A stretch of DNA of 64,000 bases from Oscillospiraceae bacterium. Its GTDB lineage: Bacteria; Bacillota; Clostridia; Oscillospirales; Oscillospiraceae. The notes under the pieces were generated by a model that saw only the letters and a list, made by a program, of their open reading frames with translations, made no database searches and was not told where the DNA came from. Location: contig WQWC01000001.1 in NCBI GenBank assembly GCA_009785525.1, positions 177,010 through 241,009 on the forward strand, read 5' to 3'. Below are positions 48,160 to 57,757 of this stretch, piece after piece. The number at the start of each line of letters is the position of its first letter. Within the stretch, counting starts at the first letter, position 1. The translations under genes and the position numbers were made by a program.

Positions 48160-50967
48160 TTACGCACCGCGTCCGCAGCAGTCTTTGTATTTCATCGGCA
48201 ATCCATTCGGGCGCAGCTTTCCGCATGGGCATGGTTCATTGCGGCCAATTTTTGCTGCGGCCTTAACCGGCTGCTTCTTCACTGCGTCTCCCCCGGCACT
48301 CTGCGCGGCATTGAAGTTCCGCGCGACTCCGCGCCGCTGTAGGGTCTGTTCTTTTCTGACCTGGACGACAAACATCCGCCGGACAACTTCTTCTTTTATC
48401 CCGCCGATCATTTCCTCGAACATATCGAAGCCTTCACGCTTATACTCGTCAACAGGATTCACCTGTCCGTAAGCACGCAGTCTCACACTGTCGCGCAACC
48501 CTTCCATCGCGTCGATATGCTCCATCCAGAATTCATCGACCACGCGCAACATGACGACTCTTTCAAGCTCCCGCATGACAGGGACAGACTCGACTTCCCC
48601 TGTCTCCGTGCGCGGTATCGACGCGGAGCCGAGGTCTTTTTCCTTTGCCGCGTAAACGGCTTTTGCCTTTTCCTCTATAATTTCCGTAAGCTCTTCAGCG
48701 GAAAATCCGCCCGACTGAGGGAGTTTTATCTCGCCTTTTTTCAGGAATAAACTTTCAAGCGGCGTTACGATTTCGGCAAGCTGCTCCTGTGACTCAACTC
48801 TCGCCGTCTCACTGACGCCCGAACCAACCGCGCTTTCGATCACTTCCTCTATCATACTCTGTATATTTTCGCGGATATCGTCACCGTTCAGCACTTTTTG
48901 GCGCTGGTCGTAGATCAACGTACGCTGAGTGTTCATAACATCATCGTATTCAAGCACATTTTTACGGGACTGGAAGTTGCGGCTCTCAACCCTGCGCTGG
49001 GCTGTTTCTATCGCATTTGACAGCATTTTGTTGTCAATCGGCGTATCCTCGTCAAACCCCAGCGACTCCATCATTCCCAGCACCCGGTCAGATCCGAACA
49101 GCCGCATGATGTCATCGGTCATCGCGATATAGAACCGCGTCTCATCGGGGTCGCCCTGCCGGCCTGCACGTCCGCGCAGCTGATTATCTATCCTTCGTGC
49201 CTCATGCCGCTCCGTACCGATAATGAACAGCCCTCCGGCCTTTCTCACTTCCTCCGCTTCCGCTGAAACTACCGCATCATGCTTCTCCATCTTCTCGGCA
49301 AACATCTCACGCGCGGCGATTATTTCATTATCGTTTGTCTCGGCGTATCCCGTCGCCTCTGTTATCAGCTCGTCCGTCATTCCCGCTTTTTTCATGTCGT
49401 TCTTCGACAAATATTCAGCGTTACCGCCGAGCTTTATGTCAGTTCCGCGCCCGGCCATGTTGGTCGCTATCGTGACAGCGCCCAGTTTACCTGCCTGGGC
49501 TACTATTTCCGCCTCTTTTTCATGGTGCTTCGCGTTGAGTACGTTATGCTTTACCCCGCGCTTTTTCAGCATACTGGCCAAGAGTTCACTCTTCTCAATC
49601 GAAACGGTACCGACAAGAACGGGCTGCCCCTTTTTATTGCATTCTTCAATCTGGTCTATTATCGCCCGGAACTTCCCGTTTTCGGTTTTATACACCACGT
49701 CCGGGTTGTCAATACGGGCAAGCGGCTTGTTTGTCGGTATCTCGATAATATCAAGCTTATAAATAGCACCGAACTCTTCCGCCTCGGTAAGCGCCGTTCC
49801 CGTCATACCGGAGAGCTTGTCGTACAGGCGGAAATAGTTCTGGAACGTGATTGTCGCAAGCGTCTTGCTCTCTCGCGCGACTTCCACACGCTCTTTCGCT
49901 TCTATCGCCTGATGCAGACCCTCGGAATACCTCCTGCCCAGCATAAGTCTACCGGTGAACTCATCGACAATGATAACTTCGCCGTCTTTGACGATGTAAT
50001 CGACATCTTTTTGCTTTATTCCGTGCGCATTTAATGCCTGATTTATATGGTGCGACAGTGTGCTGTTTTCCAGATCAGCCAAGTTTTCAAGGCCGAAATG
50101 CTTCTCCGCCTTCTCAATTCCGCGGGCAGTGAGTGTTGCCGTTCTCCCCTTTTCATCGACGACATAATCGGCATCAAGCGTTTCGTCCTCTTGCGCCTTT
50201 TCGTCAATGGTCGCGTAAACGGCTTTTTTCAGCCGCATGACGAATTCGTTGACCTTTGTGTACATATCGGTGGATTCGTCCCCCTGCCCCGATATGATAA
50301 GCGGCGTCCTCGCTTCGTCTATCAGTATCGAGTCCACCTCATCGACGATAGCAAACGAATGCCCACGCTGAACCATGTCCTGCTTATACAAGGCCATATT
50401 GTCACGCAGGTAGTCAAAGCCGAGTTCATTGTTCGTACCGTAAGTGATATCCGCGGCGTAAGCAGCCCGGCGTTCGTCTGATTTCAATCCGTGGATGATA
50501 AGGCCGACGCTCAAGCCCATAAATCGATGGATTTTACCCATCCACTCACTGTCACGCCGGGCAAGATAATCGTTAACCGTGACTACATGCACACCTTTCC
50601 CGGCTATCGCGTTTAAGTATGCGGGCATAACGGAAACCATGGTTTTACCCTCACCGGTCTTCATCTCCGCGATCCGCCCCTGGTGCAAGACAACACCACC
50701 GATAAGCTGCACCTTGAACGGGCGCTCACCGAGCACACGGTCAGCAGCCTCACGCACGGCGGCGAACGCCTCCGGCAATAGATCGTCCAGCGTCTCGCCG
50801 TTTTGGAATCTTTGTTTGAATTCCGCGGTTTTTGCCTTTAAATCCTCATCAGGCAACGCCCGGTATTCTTCCGCCAGGCTCTCAATCTTGTCTATCAGGG
50901 GCGAAAGCGCTTTCAGCTCCCTGTCATTATGGGTGCCGAAAACCTTTGAAAATACTTGTTTAATCAT
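48160..50967 (-). CDS. secA: Preprotein translocase ATPase SecA
   Basis: 935 residues, full length. It drives protein export through SecYEG. Walker A in [10 protein letters not shown] near 106, [19 protein letters not shown] near 210, [13 protein letters not shown] near 498 and [11 protein letters not shown] near 620. A C-terminal zinc motif CPCGKL...KDCC contacts SecB/lipid in other bacteria. The ribosome site is weak, and the extended -10 promoter at 51035 drives it with pgeF and the orphan binding protein. Confidence 0.98.
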   Translation of the reverse strand: MIKQVFSKVFGTHNDRELKALSPLIDKIESLAEEYRALPDEDLKAKTAEFKQRFQNGETLDDLLPEAFAAVREAADRVLGERPFKVQLIGGVVLHQGRIAEMKTGEGKTMVSVMPAYLNAIAGKGVHVVTVNDYLARRDSEWMGKIHRFMGLSVGLIIHGLKSDERRAAYAADITYGTNNELGFDYLRDNMALYKQDMVQRGHSFAIVDEVDSILIDEARTPLIISGQGDESTDMYTKVNEFVMRLKKAVYATIDEKAQEDETLDADYVVDEKGRTATLTARGIEKAEKHFGLENLADLENSTLSHHINQALNAHGIKQKDVDYIVKDGEVIIVDEFTGRLMLGRRYSEGLHQAIEAKERVEVARESKTLATITFQNYFRLYDKLSGMTGTALTEAEEFGAIYKLDIIEIPTNKPLARIDNPDVVYKTENGKFRAIIDQIEECNKKGQPVLVGTVSIEKSELLASMLKKRGVKHNVLNAKHHEKEAEIVAQAGKLGAVTIATNMAGRGTDIKLGGNAEYLSKNDMKKAGMTDELITEATGYAETNDNEIIAAREMFAEKMEKHDAVVSAEAEEVRKAGGLFIIGTERHEARRIDNQLRGRAGRQGDPDETRFYIAMTDDIMRLFGSDRVLGMMESLGFDEDTPIDNKMLSNAIETAQRRVESRNFQSRKNVLEYDDVMNTQRTLIYDQRQKVLNGDDIRENIQSMIEEVIESAVGSGVSETARVESQEQLAEIVTPLESLFLKKGEIKLPQSGGFSAEELTEIIEEKAKAVYAAKEKDLGSASIPRTETGEVESVPVMRELERVVMLRVVDEFWMEHIDAMEGLRDSVRLRAYGQVNPVDEYKREGFDMFEEMIGGIKEEVVRRMFVVQVRKEQTLQRRGVARNFNAAQSAGGDAVKKQPVKAAAKIGRNEPCPCGKLRPNGLPMKYKDCCGRGA

Positions 50968-51034
50968 ATAATTGCCTTTCTGCGCAGTGCTATGTTTAGC
51001 GTATACACGTATAGTCGATACAATTCAATTTGGT

Positions 51035-51043
51035 ATTATAACA
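51035..51043 (-). promoter_or_regulatory. Extended -10 promoter of secA
   Basis: On the minus strand TGTTATAAT (extended -10) without a good -35, about 68 bases before the secA start. Confidence 0.45.
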
Positions 51044-51092
51044 CATATTTATGAACAAAAAAAGGCAAAATTAATCCTTGCAAAACTTTTTA

Positions 51093-51121
51093 TTGACAAA
51101 CCGCGCCGGGTTTGCTATCAT
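51093..51121 (+). promoter_or_regulatory. Promoter of the tRNA genes
   Basis: TTGACA (51093-51098), a 17-base spacer and TATCAT (51116-51121), 20 bases before tRNA-Thr. Confidence 0.7.
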
Positions 51122-51141
51122 AATCATCACGCTTACAATTC

Positions 51142-51217
51142 GCTGGTGTAGCTCAGTTGGTAGAGCAGCTGATTTGTAATCAGCAGGTCGGGGGTTCGAA
51201 TCCGTCCACCAGCTCCA
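51142..51217 (+). tRNA. tRNA-Thr (UGU)
   Basis: 76 bases with encoded CCA. Acceptor GCTGGTG pairs with CACCAGC. Anticodon loop TTTGTAA (anticodon TGT) in a GCTGA/TCAGC stem. T-loop GGTTCGAATCC. Confidence 0.97.
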
Positions 51218-51219
51218 TA

Positions 51220-51247
51220 GCGGGCGCACAATGTGCGCCCCTACAGC
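51220..51247. repeat. Palindromic repeat (copy H) between the tRNAs
   Basis: GGGCGCACA-A-TGTGCGCCC perfect dyad (51222-51240) with the CCCCTACA family end, filling the gap between tRNA-Thr and tRNA-Tyr. Confidence 0.75.
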
Positions 51248-51266
51248 ACCCGTTAACTGAATACAT

Positions 51267-51351
51267 GGGGGATTTCCCGAGTGGCCAAAGGGGGCAGACT
51301 GTAAATCTGTTGTCAGTGACTTCGGTGGTTCGAATCCACCATCCCCCACCA
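51267..51351 (+). tRNA. tRNA-Tyr (GUA)
   Basis: 85 bases with encoded CCA. Acceptor GGGGGAT pairs with ATCCCCC. Anticodon loop CTGTAAA (anticodon GTA). Long variable arm (GTCAGTGACTTC region), as in class II tRNAs. Confidence 0.97.
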
Positions 51352-51436
51352 ACACAGGAATTTAGCTGAACCAGCCCTGATGAGACATATCTCATCGGTG
51401 ATTGGTTTGGCTATCTTGTTTGTACGCAATACATAA

Positions 51437-51480
51437 TAAAATCTCCAATCCGGGCTATAGCGGCCAGGATTGGAGATTTT
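51437..51480. terminator. Bidirectional terminator after tRNAs
   Basis: AAAATCTCCAATCC (51438-51451) pairs with GGATTGGAGATTTT (51467-51480), with Ts on both sides. It ends the tRNA transcript and the convergent RDD gene. Confidence 0.85.
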
Positions 51481-51541
51481 GTTATATTTATAGATAAAGC
51501 TTCAACACTCACTATAGTATATCGGCGGGAACTGGGACATG

Positions 51542-52627
51542 CTACACTTTTCTCATGCTGAACTGTGCGCTTACCCTAGCGCCGGCTACTATATTAAAAT
51601 AGATCTCAATTCCGGCAGCCTCAAATCTCACGCTCTCTGCCCCATCCCAGTTACCGATAATGTCGAGAGGAACCAACAGCCTATTAATAATGCCATCCGG
51701 GGAGTGCATTCTGATAAAATTCATGTCGTCCTGCGCGCCTACAAATGTCACAACATAGCCCCGCAGCCATACCGGAAGCGCCATCAGAACTGCCCGCGGC
51801 GCATCATCAACCTCAAAACTCACACCTGTGACGATGCCGTTCGTCACTTCAAACCTCACTTCCGGCTCATCCATTCTGTCGAAAATGTATCCGATGGACG
51901 TATCTCGAACCATCAGCCTGACACGGAAAAACAGCTCAGTGTTCCATCCCGTGTCGTGAAACTGCCAGTAATTATCCAAATTTTCATTAAATTGCGCGAC
52001 CGTAAGTTCCCCGCGCTGCCTGGGCATATCGGCGGCGTAGTATATACCGGTAATCAAAACTGCGAGAATTGCCGTGAAAATAAGACCCAGAATAATCTGA
52101 AACGGAAACTTGCCGCGGAAAGTACATTCAATATCCGCTTTCTCATCCCATTCCGCAACACCTTCAATCTCACACTTTTTATAGCTTCTGTGCATCATAA
52201 CAAGATTGTAGATAGGTATTATCACATATCCGTATCCGTGTGAAAATACGCGGCCTATCCGCGTGTAGGCCTGACCAAGCGAAAGCCTACGCCCTTCTTT
52301 GTTCCTAACACGCAAACCGAGCAGCGCTTTGCCCGGTGTTGTACCAATTACAGCGAGCAACACCGGCTCCAAAACCAACATCAGCACGATGCTGATCGCA
52401 ACCATTATTGGGGTATACAAAAACCAATACATACTCAGCACGTTCCAGTGAAAAGCCAGATACGCCACTACCCACCAAATCAGCAGGTAGAAAACCAGAT
52501 CAATATTGCGGGCAAAAAACCTTCGCCAAGGGAAATTAAGCCGCTCTTTCCGCTCATCAGGTTCAAGCTGCCACAATCGGGCAGGCTTTCCGGGTTCAGG
52601 GGGCTTCTTATCATAAATAGTAGTCAT
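51542..52627 (-). CDS. RDD-family membrane protein
   Basis: 361 residues. The start at 52627 follows GAGGGTGAT. The RDD domain is about residues 35-135 (FFARNIDLVFYLLIWWVV with the Arg-Asp pair, then GTTPGKALLGLRVRNKEGRRLSLGQA). A further membrane segment near 180-205 leads to a C-terminal outside domain of about 150 residues with no known family. Role unknown. Some RDD proteins act in sodium/proton exchange. This one is longer than the plain RDD form. Confidence 0.85.
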   Translation of the reverse strand: MTTIYDKKPPEPGKPARLWQLEPDERKERLNFPWRRFFARNIDLVFYLLIWWVVAYLAFHWNVLSMYWFLYTPIMVAISIVLMLVLEPVLLAVIGTTPGKALLGLRVRNKEGRRLSLGQAYTRIGRVFSHGYGYVIIPIYNLVMMHRSYKKCEIEGVAEWDEKADIECTFRGKFPFQIILGLIFTAILAVLITGIYYAADMPRQRGELTVAQFNENLDNYWQFHDTGWNTELFFRVRLMVRDTSIGYIFDRMDEPEVRFEVTNGIVTGVSFEVDDAPRAVLMALPVWLRGYVVTFVGAQDDMNFIRMHSPDGIINRLLVPLDIIGNWDGAESVRFEAAGIEIYFNIVAGARVSAQFSMRKV

Positions 52628-52930
52628 TTTTCTATCACCCTCACTTGTATAGTTTGTTGATTTTAACATCTAATTATAGAAATTGCAATATATATTTTAA
52701 TGTAGGAAAATATTTTTATCATGTTTCGCGGTTCCGTTGAAACGCGGGATCAAAACGATTTTTTATGCTCGCCGCAGAACTAGTAAAATTCCACAAACAT
52801 GACGCGCATACTTTGTCAAAATCTCCAGCATTTATAATTTAAAAAAAGGTTGTTATCGCGGGACAGATATGCTATAGTGGGTTATCGTCTAGAATTTAGA
52901 AGTCATAAATATCTAGGAGGAGAATATTAA
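52628..52930. other. Divergent region between RDD gene and opp operon
   Basis: About 300 bases, AT-rich. It contains a 19-base match (52717-52735) to 16463-16481, an inverted GTTTC/GAAAC pair, and the opp promoter (52850-52878). No gene seen apart from the 6-codon leader at 52931. Confidence 0.5.
52850..52878 (+). promoter_or_regulatory. Promoter of the oligopeptide transporter operon
   Basis: TTGTTA (52850-52855), a 17-base spacer and TATAGT (52873-52878). Confidence 0.55.
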
Positions 52931-52951
52931 ATGAAAGAGGAAAATACTTAA
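52931..52951 (+). CDS. Six-codon leader minicistron (MKEENT)
   Basis: ATG at 52931 follows a strong AGGAGGAGAATATTAA site. The stop TAA (52949-52951) directly abuts the ATG of the binding protein at 52952. The minicistron itself carries GAGGAAAAT, the ribosome site for that gene. It may be translated to couple initiation, or it may be incidental. Confidence 0.35.
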   Translation: MKEENT

Positions 52952-54655
52952 ATGAGAATGAGAAAGAAAAGATACCTGGGCATACTCATAGCGATTCTGA
53001 TGCTGTTGCCAATTCTGGCAGCATGCGCCAATGACACAAATGGCCCTGCAGACTCGGACACTACGACACAAACCGACCCACCACGTGAAGAGATTTTGGG
53101 GGTTGTCGAAGGCGGCGACGACGAAGCAGGCTATTACTGGCGCGATCCTGACGCACGTCACGGCGGTACCTTGGTCTTCGCACCGGGCGGCTCCGGCCCT
53201 GCACAGTTCGGTGACCCGTGGGATTTCCTGCTTGGTTTCGCTGCAGTTACTGAACCGTTTACAGCCCAGCTGACAGCACAATGGCCGGACGGCAGCACAA
53301 GACTCGTCCTCTCAGCCGGTTATGACTGGGGATTTGATGAGGCAAGACAACTTTACTATGTAGAACATACACTGCATGAGAACATTGTCCTTCACCCGCA
53401 TCCGCTTCACGAAGCTGAGCCGGTTGACGCTGAACTCATCCATTGGATGCAGCTAACAGCTTGGGAGAACGGTGTTATACGTGACGTCCAGCTACATGAC
53501 GTTGAAGTAACAGGCCCGTTAAGCGTCCGTTGGTGGTGGTACACAAATGATAACTCACGCCCACTGCAGAATACCGCATGGGTTACATCCAGACTGATAT
53601 ACGAACATCCTGATTATGGTCTTGACTGGCTGAACGAAAACCCAATAAGCGCAGGTCCGTTCAGAGTTGTAGAGCATGTAACAGACTCACACGTTTACTT
53701 TGAGCGTTTTGAGAACTACTTTATGGAAGGCCGTCCGTATCTTGACGGTGTCCAGATCGTTTACCTCGGCGATGAACTGATGCAATCAATAGCGCTGCGT
53801 GCCGACGGCGACATGAGAGTTCACTCTGTAGCGGCCACCTCCCCTGCACAAGCCGGTGAGTTCCTGGCGCTGGGCTATCGCATAACCTCACTGCCTAATC
53901 AAACGATAACCTTTGTTATGCAGAATGACGCCCCGGCAGATGCCCCGTTGATGAATCCGCTTGTACGTCAGGCGATCTCAATGGCAATCAACCGCCAAAT
54001 GATTACAGACTCGCTTGGATTCGGTGTTCACGTACCTACACTGCAATTCGTACCTCCGCAATTTGCCGGACACATTTATGACCCGGAATTCGGCGCACCG
54101 GCATACAACCCGGCAAGAGCCAGAGAACTGCTTGCTGAAGCAGGCTTTGCTCCCGGAGAGATTGTGCTAGATCTTCTGCCGCAGCCGTCTTCGGTAACTG
54201 ATTCACAGGCTGTTGCAATTCAATCCATGCTTCAGGCTGTTGGCATTGAGTCAACCATCACCATAATGGTTGGTGCTGACCACTCAGAGCTCCGCCGTGA
54301 AACAGGCTGGGGCCCGGATCAGCTGATGATCGGTAACTATATCTCTTGGTTTACCCCGGGCGACAGTGCGAGAATGAACTTCCGTCACAGAGACGTAGCT
54401 CTGCCGACTTGGATTTCACTTGTCCCGGGCGATGAAATTGAGGATATGATCGACGTGCTCGGCGAGCTTGGTGACCGCACAGCAGAATTCCAGGATTTCC
54501 AGAGATACATGCTGGATTGGAATAACCTGCACCTTATCCCGCTGTGGCAACAAGGTGCAATGCGCATTAATCACCCACAAATCGGCGGCATTTTGCCGGC
54601 TGACCACATGCTGTTCTGGTACAGACTGTGGATGCGTGAAGAAGGTACCTACTAA
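52952..54655 (+). CDS. Oligopeptide ABC transporter, substrate-binding lipoprotein
   Basis: 567 residues. Signal peptide with lipobox LAAC (Cys near 25), then an acidic Thr/Asp linker and an SBP_bac_5 domain: RHGGTLVFAPGGSG, NPISAGPFRVVEHV, VRQAISMAINRQMI and ARELLAEAGFAPGE. It captures peptides or similar solutes for the permease and ATPase genes that follow. First gene of a five-gene operon. It is separated from the permeases by 134 bases with a hairpin, which is common for binding proteins made in excess. Confidence 0.94.
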   Translation: MRMRKKRYLGILIAILMLLPILAACANDTNGPADSDTTTQTDPPREEILGVVEGGDDEAGYYWRDPDARHGGTLVFAPGGSGPAQFGDPWDFLLGFAAVTEPFTAQLTAQWPDGSTRLVLSAGYDWGFDEARQLYYVEHTLHENIVLHPHPLHEAEPVDAELIHWMQLTAWENGVIRDVQLHDVEVTGPLSVRWWWYTNDNSRPLQNTAWVTSRLIYEHPDYGLDWLNENPISAGPFRVVEHVTDSHVYFERFENYFMEGRPYLDGVQIVYLGDELMQSIALRADGDMRVHSVAATSPAQAGEFLALGYRITSLPNQTITFVMQNDAPADAPLMNPLVRQAISMAINRQMITDSLGFGVHVPTLQFVPPQFAGHIYDPEFGAPAYNPARARELLAEAGFAPGEIVLDLLPQPSSVTDSQAVAIQSMLQAVGIESTITIMVGADHSELRRETGWGPDQLMIGNYISWFTPGDSARMNFRHRDVALPTWISLVPGDEIEDMIDVLGELGDRTAEFQDFQRYMLDWNNLHLIPLWQQGAMRINHPQIGGILPADHMLFWYRLWMREEGTY

Positions 54656-54664
54656 GTAAATGGC

Positions 54665-54738
54665 TAAGTGACACTTTGTCTAAGTGACACTTTGTCGCAT
54701 AGTATCTGGGAGGCGGAGGCGCTCTGTCTTCGTCTCCC
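54665..54738 (+). promoter_or_regulatory. Tandem 16-base repeat and attenuating hairpin
   Basis: Two perfect copies of TAAGTGACACTTTGTC (54665-54680, 54681-54696), followed by a hairpin GGGAGGCG (54708-54715) / CGTCTCCC (54731-54738) with a CTTTCTG tail. The hairpin may partly stop transcription so that the binding protein exceeds the permeases. Confidence 0.5.
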
Positions 54739-54789
54739 TTTCTGATTAAAAAATCAATTTGCAGCAAAGAAAGGAGCGGAAAACGCTTT

Positions 54790-55779
54790 ATGGTGTCGTT
54801 TATCATCAAACGTGTAGGGCATTCTATTTATATAGTTATCCTCGTTTCTATCGTTGTTTTCGTGCTGATGCGTATGCTTCCGGGCGACCCTATTCTTGAC
54901 CTTATAGATCAACGAATAGAAGATGCGATTGAGGCCGGTATAGCAATGTCTTTGGAGGAACAGGATCAGTTGCGAGCCGATCTTATGGCTGAACATGACC
55001 TAGATCAGCCGATACCCATACAGTTTGGCAGATGGGCCATGCGTATGCTACGGGGAGACTGGGGACGATCTATTGGACGCGGATACGATATCAGTACGGA
55101 ATTGGGCAATAGATTGGCAATTAGTATGTACCTCTCCGCCATCGCGATGGTTATTACTCTATTTTTCGGAGTTCTTTTCGGAACGATTTGCGCTATACGA
55201 AACGGAAAGTTCATCGACAACCTTGTAACATCGGTTTCAAACTTCGGAATGACCGTACCGGGCTTTATGATAGCCATAGTTTTGGTGTATATTTTAGGCT
55301 TCCGTCTGCAATGGTTCCCGATTTTCAGATTCTGGCTGCCTTGGCAGGGGAATCCCGGAGGAAGCATCAGACATACTGTTCTGCCGATTTTGACCATGAC
55401 TCTCGGCGGTATAGCCGGCTTGGCCAGAATGACGCGCTCGACAATGCTGGATGCGCTTAACGCAGACCATGTACGCACAGCGTGGGCAAAGGGAATGCGT
55501 GAGAAAACCGTTATCTTACGGCACGTGCTAAAAAACGGCCTTATGCCTATCATTTCAGGCGTTGGCGGAATGATCCGCGGTCTTTTCGGCGGATCTGTTA
55601 TTGTCGAAACGATTTTCGTAATCCCCGGGGTGGGCAACATGATGGTTATGGCCATGCTTACGCTTGACTATAACGTCATTCAGGCGGTCACAGTGTTGTT
55701 TACCTTCATCACCGTCATGGCGAATCTGGTTACGGACATCCTTTACGGATGGGTCGATCCGCGCATTCAATTCTCATAG
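54790..55779 (+). CDS. Oligopeptide ABC transporter permease (OppB/DppB type)
   Basis: 329 residues, six membrane segments. FIIKRVGHSIYIVILVSIVVFVLMRMLPGDP at the N-terminus is typical. The EAA loop (YVRTAWAKGMREKTVILRHVLKNGLMPI-like, near 235) contacts the ATPases. Forms the channel with the next permease. AGGAG lies 13 to 17 bases before the start. Confidence 0.94.
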   Translation: MVSFIIKRVGHSIYIVILVSIVVFVLMRMLPGDPILDLIDQRIEDAIEAGIAMSLEEQDQLRADLMAEHDLDQPIPIQFGRWAMRMLRGDWGRSIGRGYDISTELGNRLAISMYLSAIAMVITLFFGVLFGTICAIRNGKFIDNLVTSVSNFGMTVPGFMIAIVLVYILGFRLQWFPIFRFWLPWQGNPGGSIRHTVLPILTMTLGGIAGLARMTRSTMLDALNADHVRTAWAKGMREKTVILRHVLKNGLMPIISGVGGMIRGLFGGSVIVETIFVIPGVGNMMVMAMLTLDYNVIQAVTVLFTFITVMANLVTDILYGWVDPRIQFS

Positions 55780-55797
55780 AAACTTGGAGGGACAGAT

Positions 55798-56760
55798 ATG
55801 TCTACAAAAATAACAAACGATCCTAATAACGCAGACAATAAGGGCCCGGGTATAGGAGAGCCGTTTGGAGAGCAGTCTTTTGAGGTGCTTACTGAAGCCC
55901 CGCTTCCTCCGGTAAATGAGTTTGTGCGTTTTATGAAAGTGTTTTGCCGCAGGAAAGTAGTTGTATTCGGACTTTTTTTGGTGCTGATAGTTTTAGTCGC
56001 GGCAATATTCCCAAACCAGCTGGCACCGCATGATCCTTTAACAATAAACCTGTTACGTACTCTGGAGCCGCCGTCTGCTGACTTTTTGCTTGGAACGGAC
56101 GACCTTGGCAGGTGCACACTAAGCCGCATCATACACGGTTCGGGGCTGGCTATGCAGGTAGGCGTGGCCACCGTCTTGGTTTCCAGCGTTATCGGTACAG
56201 TCTTGGGGCTGATTGCCGGATTCGGCGGGAAATTCTTAGAAGAACTGATCATGCGCTTTACTGACGCATGGATTTCAATTCCGGGAATGATACTCATAAT
56301 GCTTATGGCCGTTATCTTGGGTAGGGGGGTTTTCGGGCTGGTTCTTGCAGTTGCGCTCGGCGGCTTCCCGGGTTATATCCGTCTGGTTTATGGGCAAGTT
56401 ATGACGGTCAAGCAAAACGATTATATAATGGCAAGCATTTCGATGGGTGACTCAAAGATGCGTATAATGTTCAAACATATATTGCCGAACTGCATTTCCC
56501 CGATGATTGTCACAATGACAATGGGTCTGGGCGGCGGTGTTATGGCAGAAGCCGGCTTGAGCTTTATAGGTCTGGGTCTTGCCCCGCCAACGCCTGCATG
56601 GGGCGGCATGACAGACGCCGGGCGTGCGCATCTGGCGACGCTGCCTTGGTTGTCGCTCGCTCCCGGCATGGCTATAGTAATCCTTGTATTTGGCTTTAAC
56701 ATGGTCGGAGATGGCATTCGTGACGCGCTTGATCCCAAGATGCGCGGCACAAACAACTAG
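55798..56760 (+). CDS. Oligopeptide ABC transporter permease (OppC/DppC type)
   Basis: 320 residues. An N-terminal tail of about 45 residues, a first membrane segment with KVVVFGLFLVLIVLVAAIF, the OppC motif GTDDLGRCTLSRIIHGSG, then five segments with an EAA loop (YIMASISMGDSKMRIMFKHILPN). GGAGG precedes the start at 18 bases downstream of the previous stop. Confidence 0.94.
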   Translation: MSTKITNDPNNADNKGPGIGEPFGEQSFEVLTEAPLPPVNEFVRFMKVFCRRKVVVFGLFLVLIVLVAAIFPNQLAPHDPLTINLLRTLEPPSADFLLGTDDLGRCTLSRIIHGSGLAMQVGVATVLVSSVIGTVLGLIAGFGGKFLEELIMRFTDAWISIPGMILIMLMAVILGRGVFGLVLAVALGGFPGYIRLVYGQVMTVKQNDYIMASISMGDSKMRIMFKHILPNCISPMIVTMTMGLGGGVMAEAGLSFIGLGLAPPTPAWGGMTDAGRAHLATLPWLSLAPGMAIVILVFGFNMVGDGIRDALDPKMRGTNN

Positions 56761-56773
56761 TGAGGAAGAGATA

Positions 56774-57757
56774 ATGGAAAGATTATTAACAGTAAAGGGC
56801 TTGACAACCGAGTTCAGGACAGAGCGCGGTATAGTCAAAGCAGTAAATAATGTTTCGTATCACATAGACGGCGGCGAGATATTGGGTATCGTCGGCGAAA
56901 GCGGATGCGGAAAGTCAGTCAGCCAATTGTCATTGATGCAGCTGGTACAGTCTCCTCCCGGCAGAATCGTGGCAGGTTCTGCGGAGTTTAACGGTGTAGA
57001 TCTGCTGAAATATGGGCGGAAGAGTAAAGAAATGAGCAGTATCCGCGGTAAGGATATGTCGATGATATTCCAGGAGCCTATGACCTCACTCAATCCCGCG
57101 ATGAACATAGGCAAGCAGATGTCTGAAGTCCTGATTACGCACTTAGGCACAACCGTGGCTGAGGCGATGGAACGGTCAGCGGATATGCTGTCACAAGTGG
57201 GTATTCCAGATGCCACAAAACGTTTGAAGGATTATCCTCATCAGTTCTCCGGCGGAATGCGTCAGCGTGTTATGATCGCAATGGCGATGCTTTGTACTCC
57301 GAAGCTGCTTATAGCCGACGAGGCGACGACCGCGCTGGACGCAACGATACAAGCGCAATTGCTGGAGCTTTTGTATGAGATAGTCAACAAATACAATCTG
57401 GCGCTCACCATGGTTACGCATAACCTAGGCGTTGTGGCAAGATATGCCGACAGGGTTAACGTTATGTACGCCGGACGAATTATAGAAACCGGTACAACTA
57501 AGGAAATTTGGGCAAATCCATTACATCCGTATACAGAAGGACTGATAAGCTGCGTGCCTAAGCTTGGTCAAAAGCTGGAGGCGATCCAGGGTATGCCTCC
57601 CGCGCTTATCGACAGGCCGCCCACTTGCCCGTTCTTGGCGCGGTGCAAATACAGACAGAGCGAATGTCATAAAGAGCCGGTAGCGGAATTGACCCCTGTA
57701 GATGGGCAGCACGCAACGGCTTGTAACGTCAGGTTGAAGGAGGCAGGAGTGGCATGA
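56774..57757 (+). CDS. Oligopeptide ABC transporter ATPase (OppD/DppD type)
   Basis: 327 residues. The start at 56774 follows GAGGAAGAG. The longer frame to 56684 lies in the upstream permease. Walker A GESGCGKS near 39, signature SGGMRQR near 160, Walker B LLIADEATTALD. The C-terminal oligo_HPY part has CPFLARCKYRQSEC, a Cys motif that binds a 4Fe-4S cluster in some members. It hydrolyses ATP for import. The stop overlaps the next start (ATGA). Confidence 0.95.
   Translation: MERLLTVKGLTTEFRTERGIVKAVNNVSYHIDGGEILGIVGESGCGKSVSQLSLMQLVQSPPGRIVAGSAEFNGVDLLKYGRKSKEMSSIRGKDMSMIFQEPMTSLNPAMNIGKQMSEVLITHLGTTVAEAMERSADMLSQVGIPDATKRLKDYPHQFSGGMRQRVMIAMAMLCTPKLLIADEATTALDATIQAQLLELLYEIVNKYNLALTMVTHNLGVVARYADRVNVMYAGRIIETGTTKEIWANPLHPYTEGLISCVPKLGQKLEAIQGMPPALIDRPPTCPFLARCKYRQSECHKEPVAELTPVDGQHATACNVRLKEAGVA

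Noticed and set aside
14634..51247. Dispersed repeats as a CRISPR array
   Set aside because: Copies are kilobases apart, not regularly spaced, differ inside and have no cas genes nearby.
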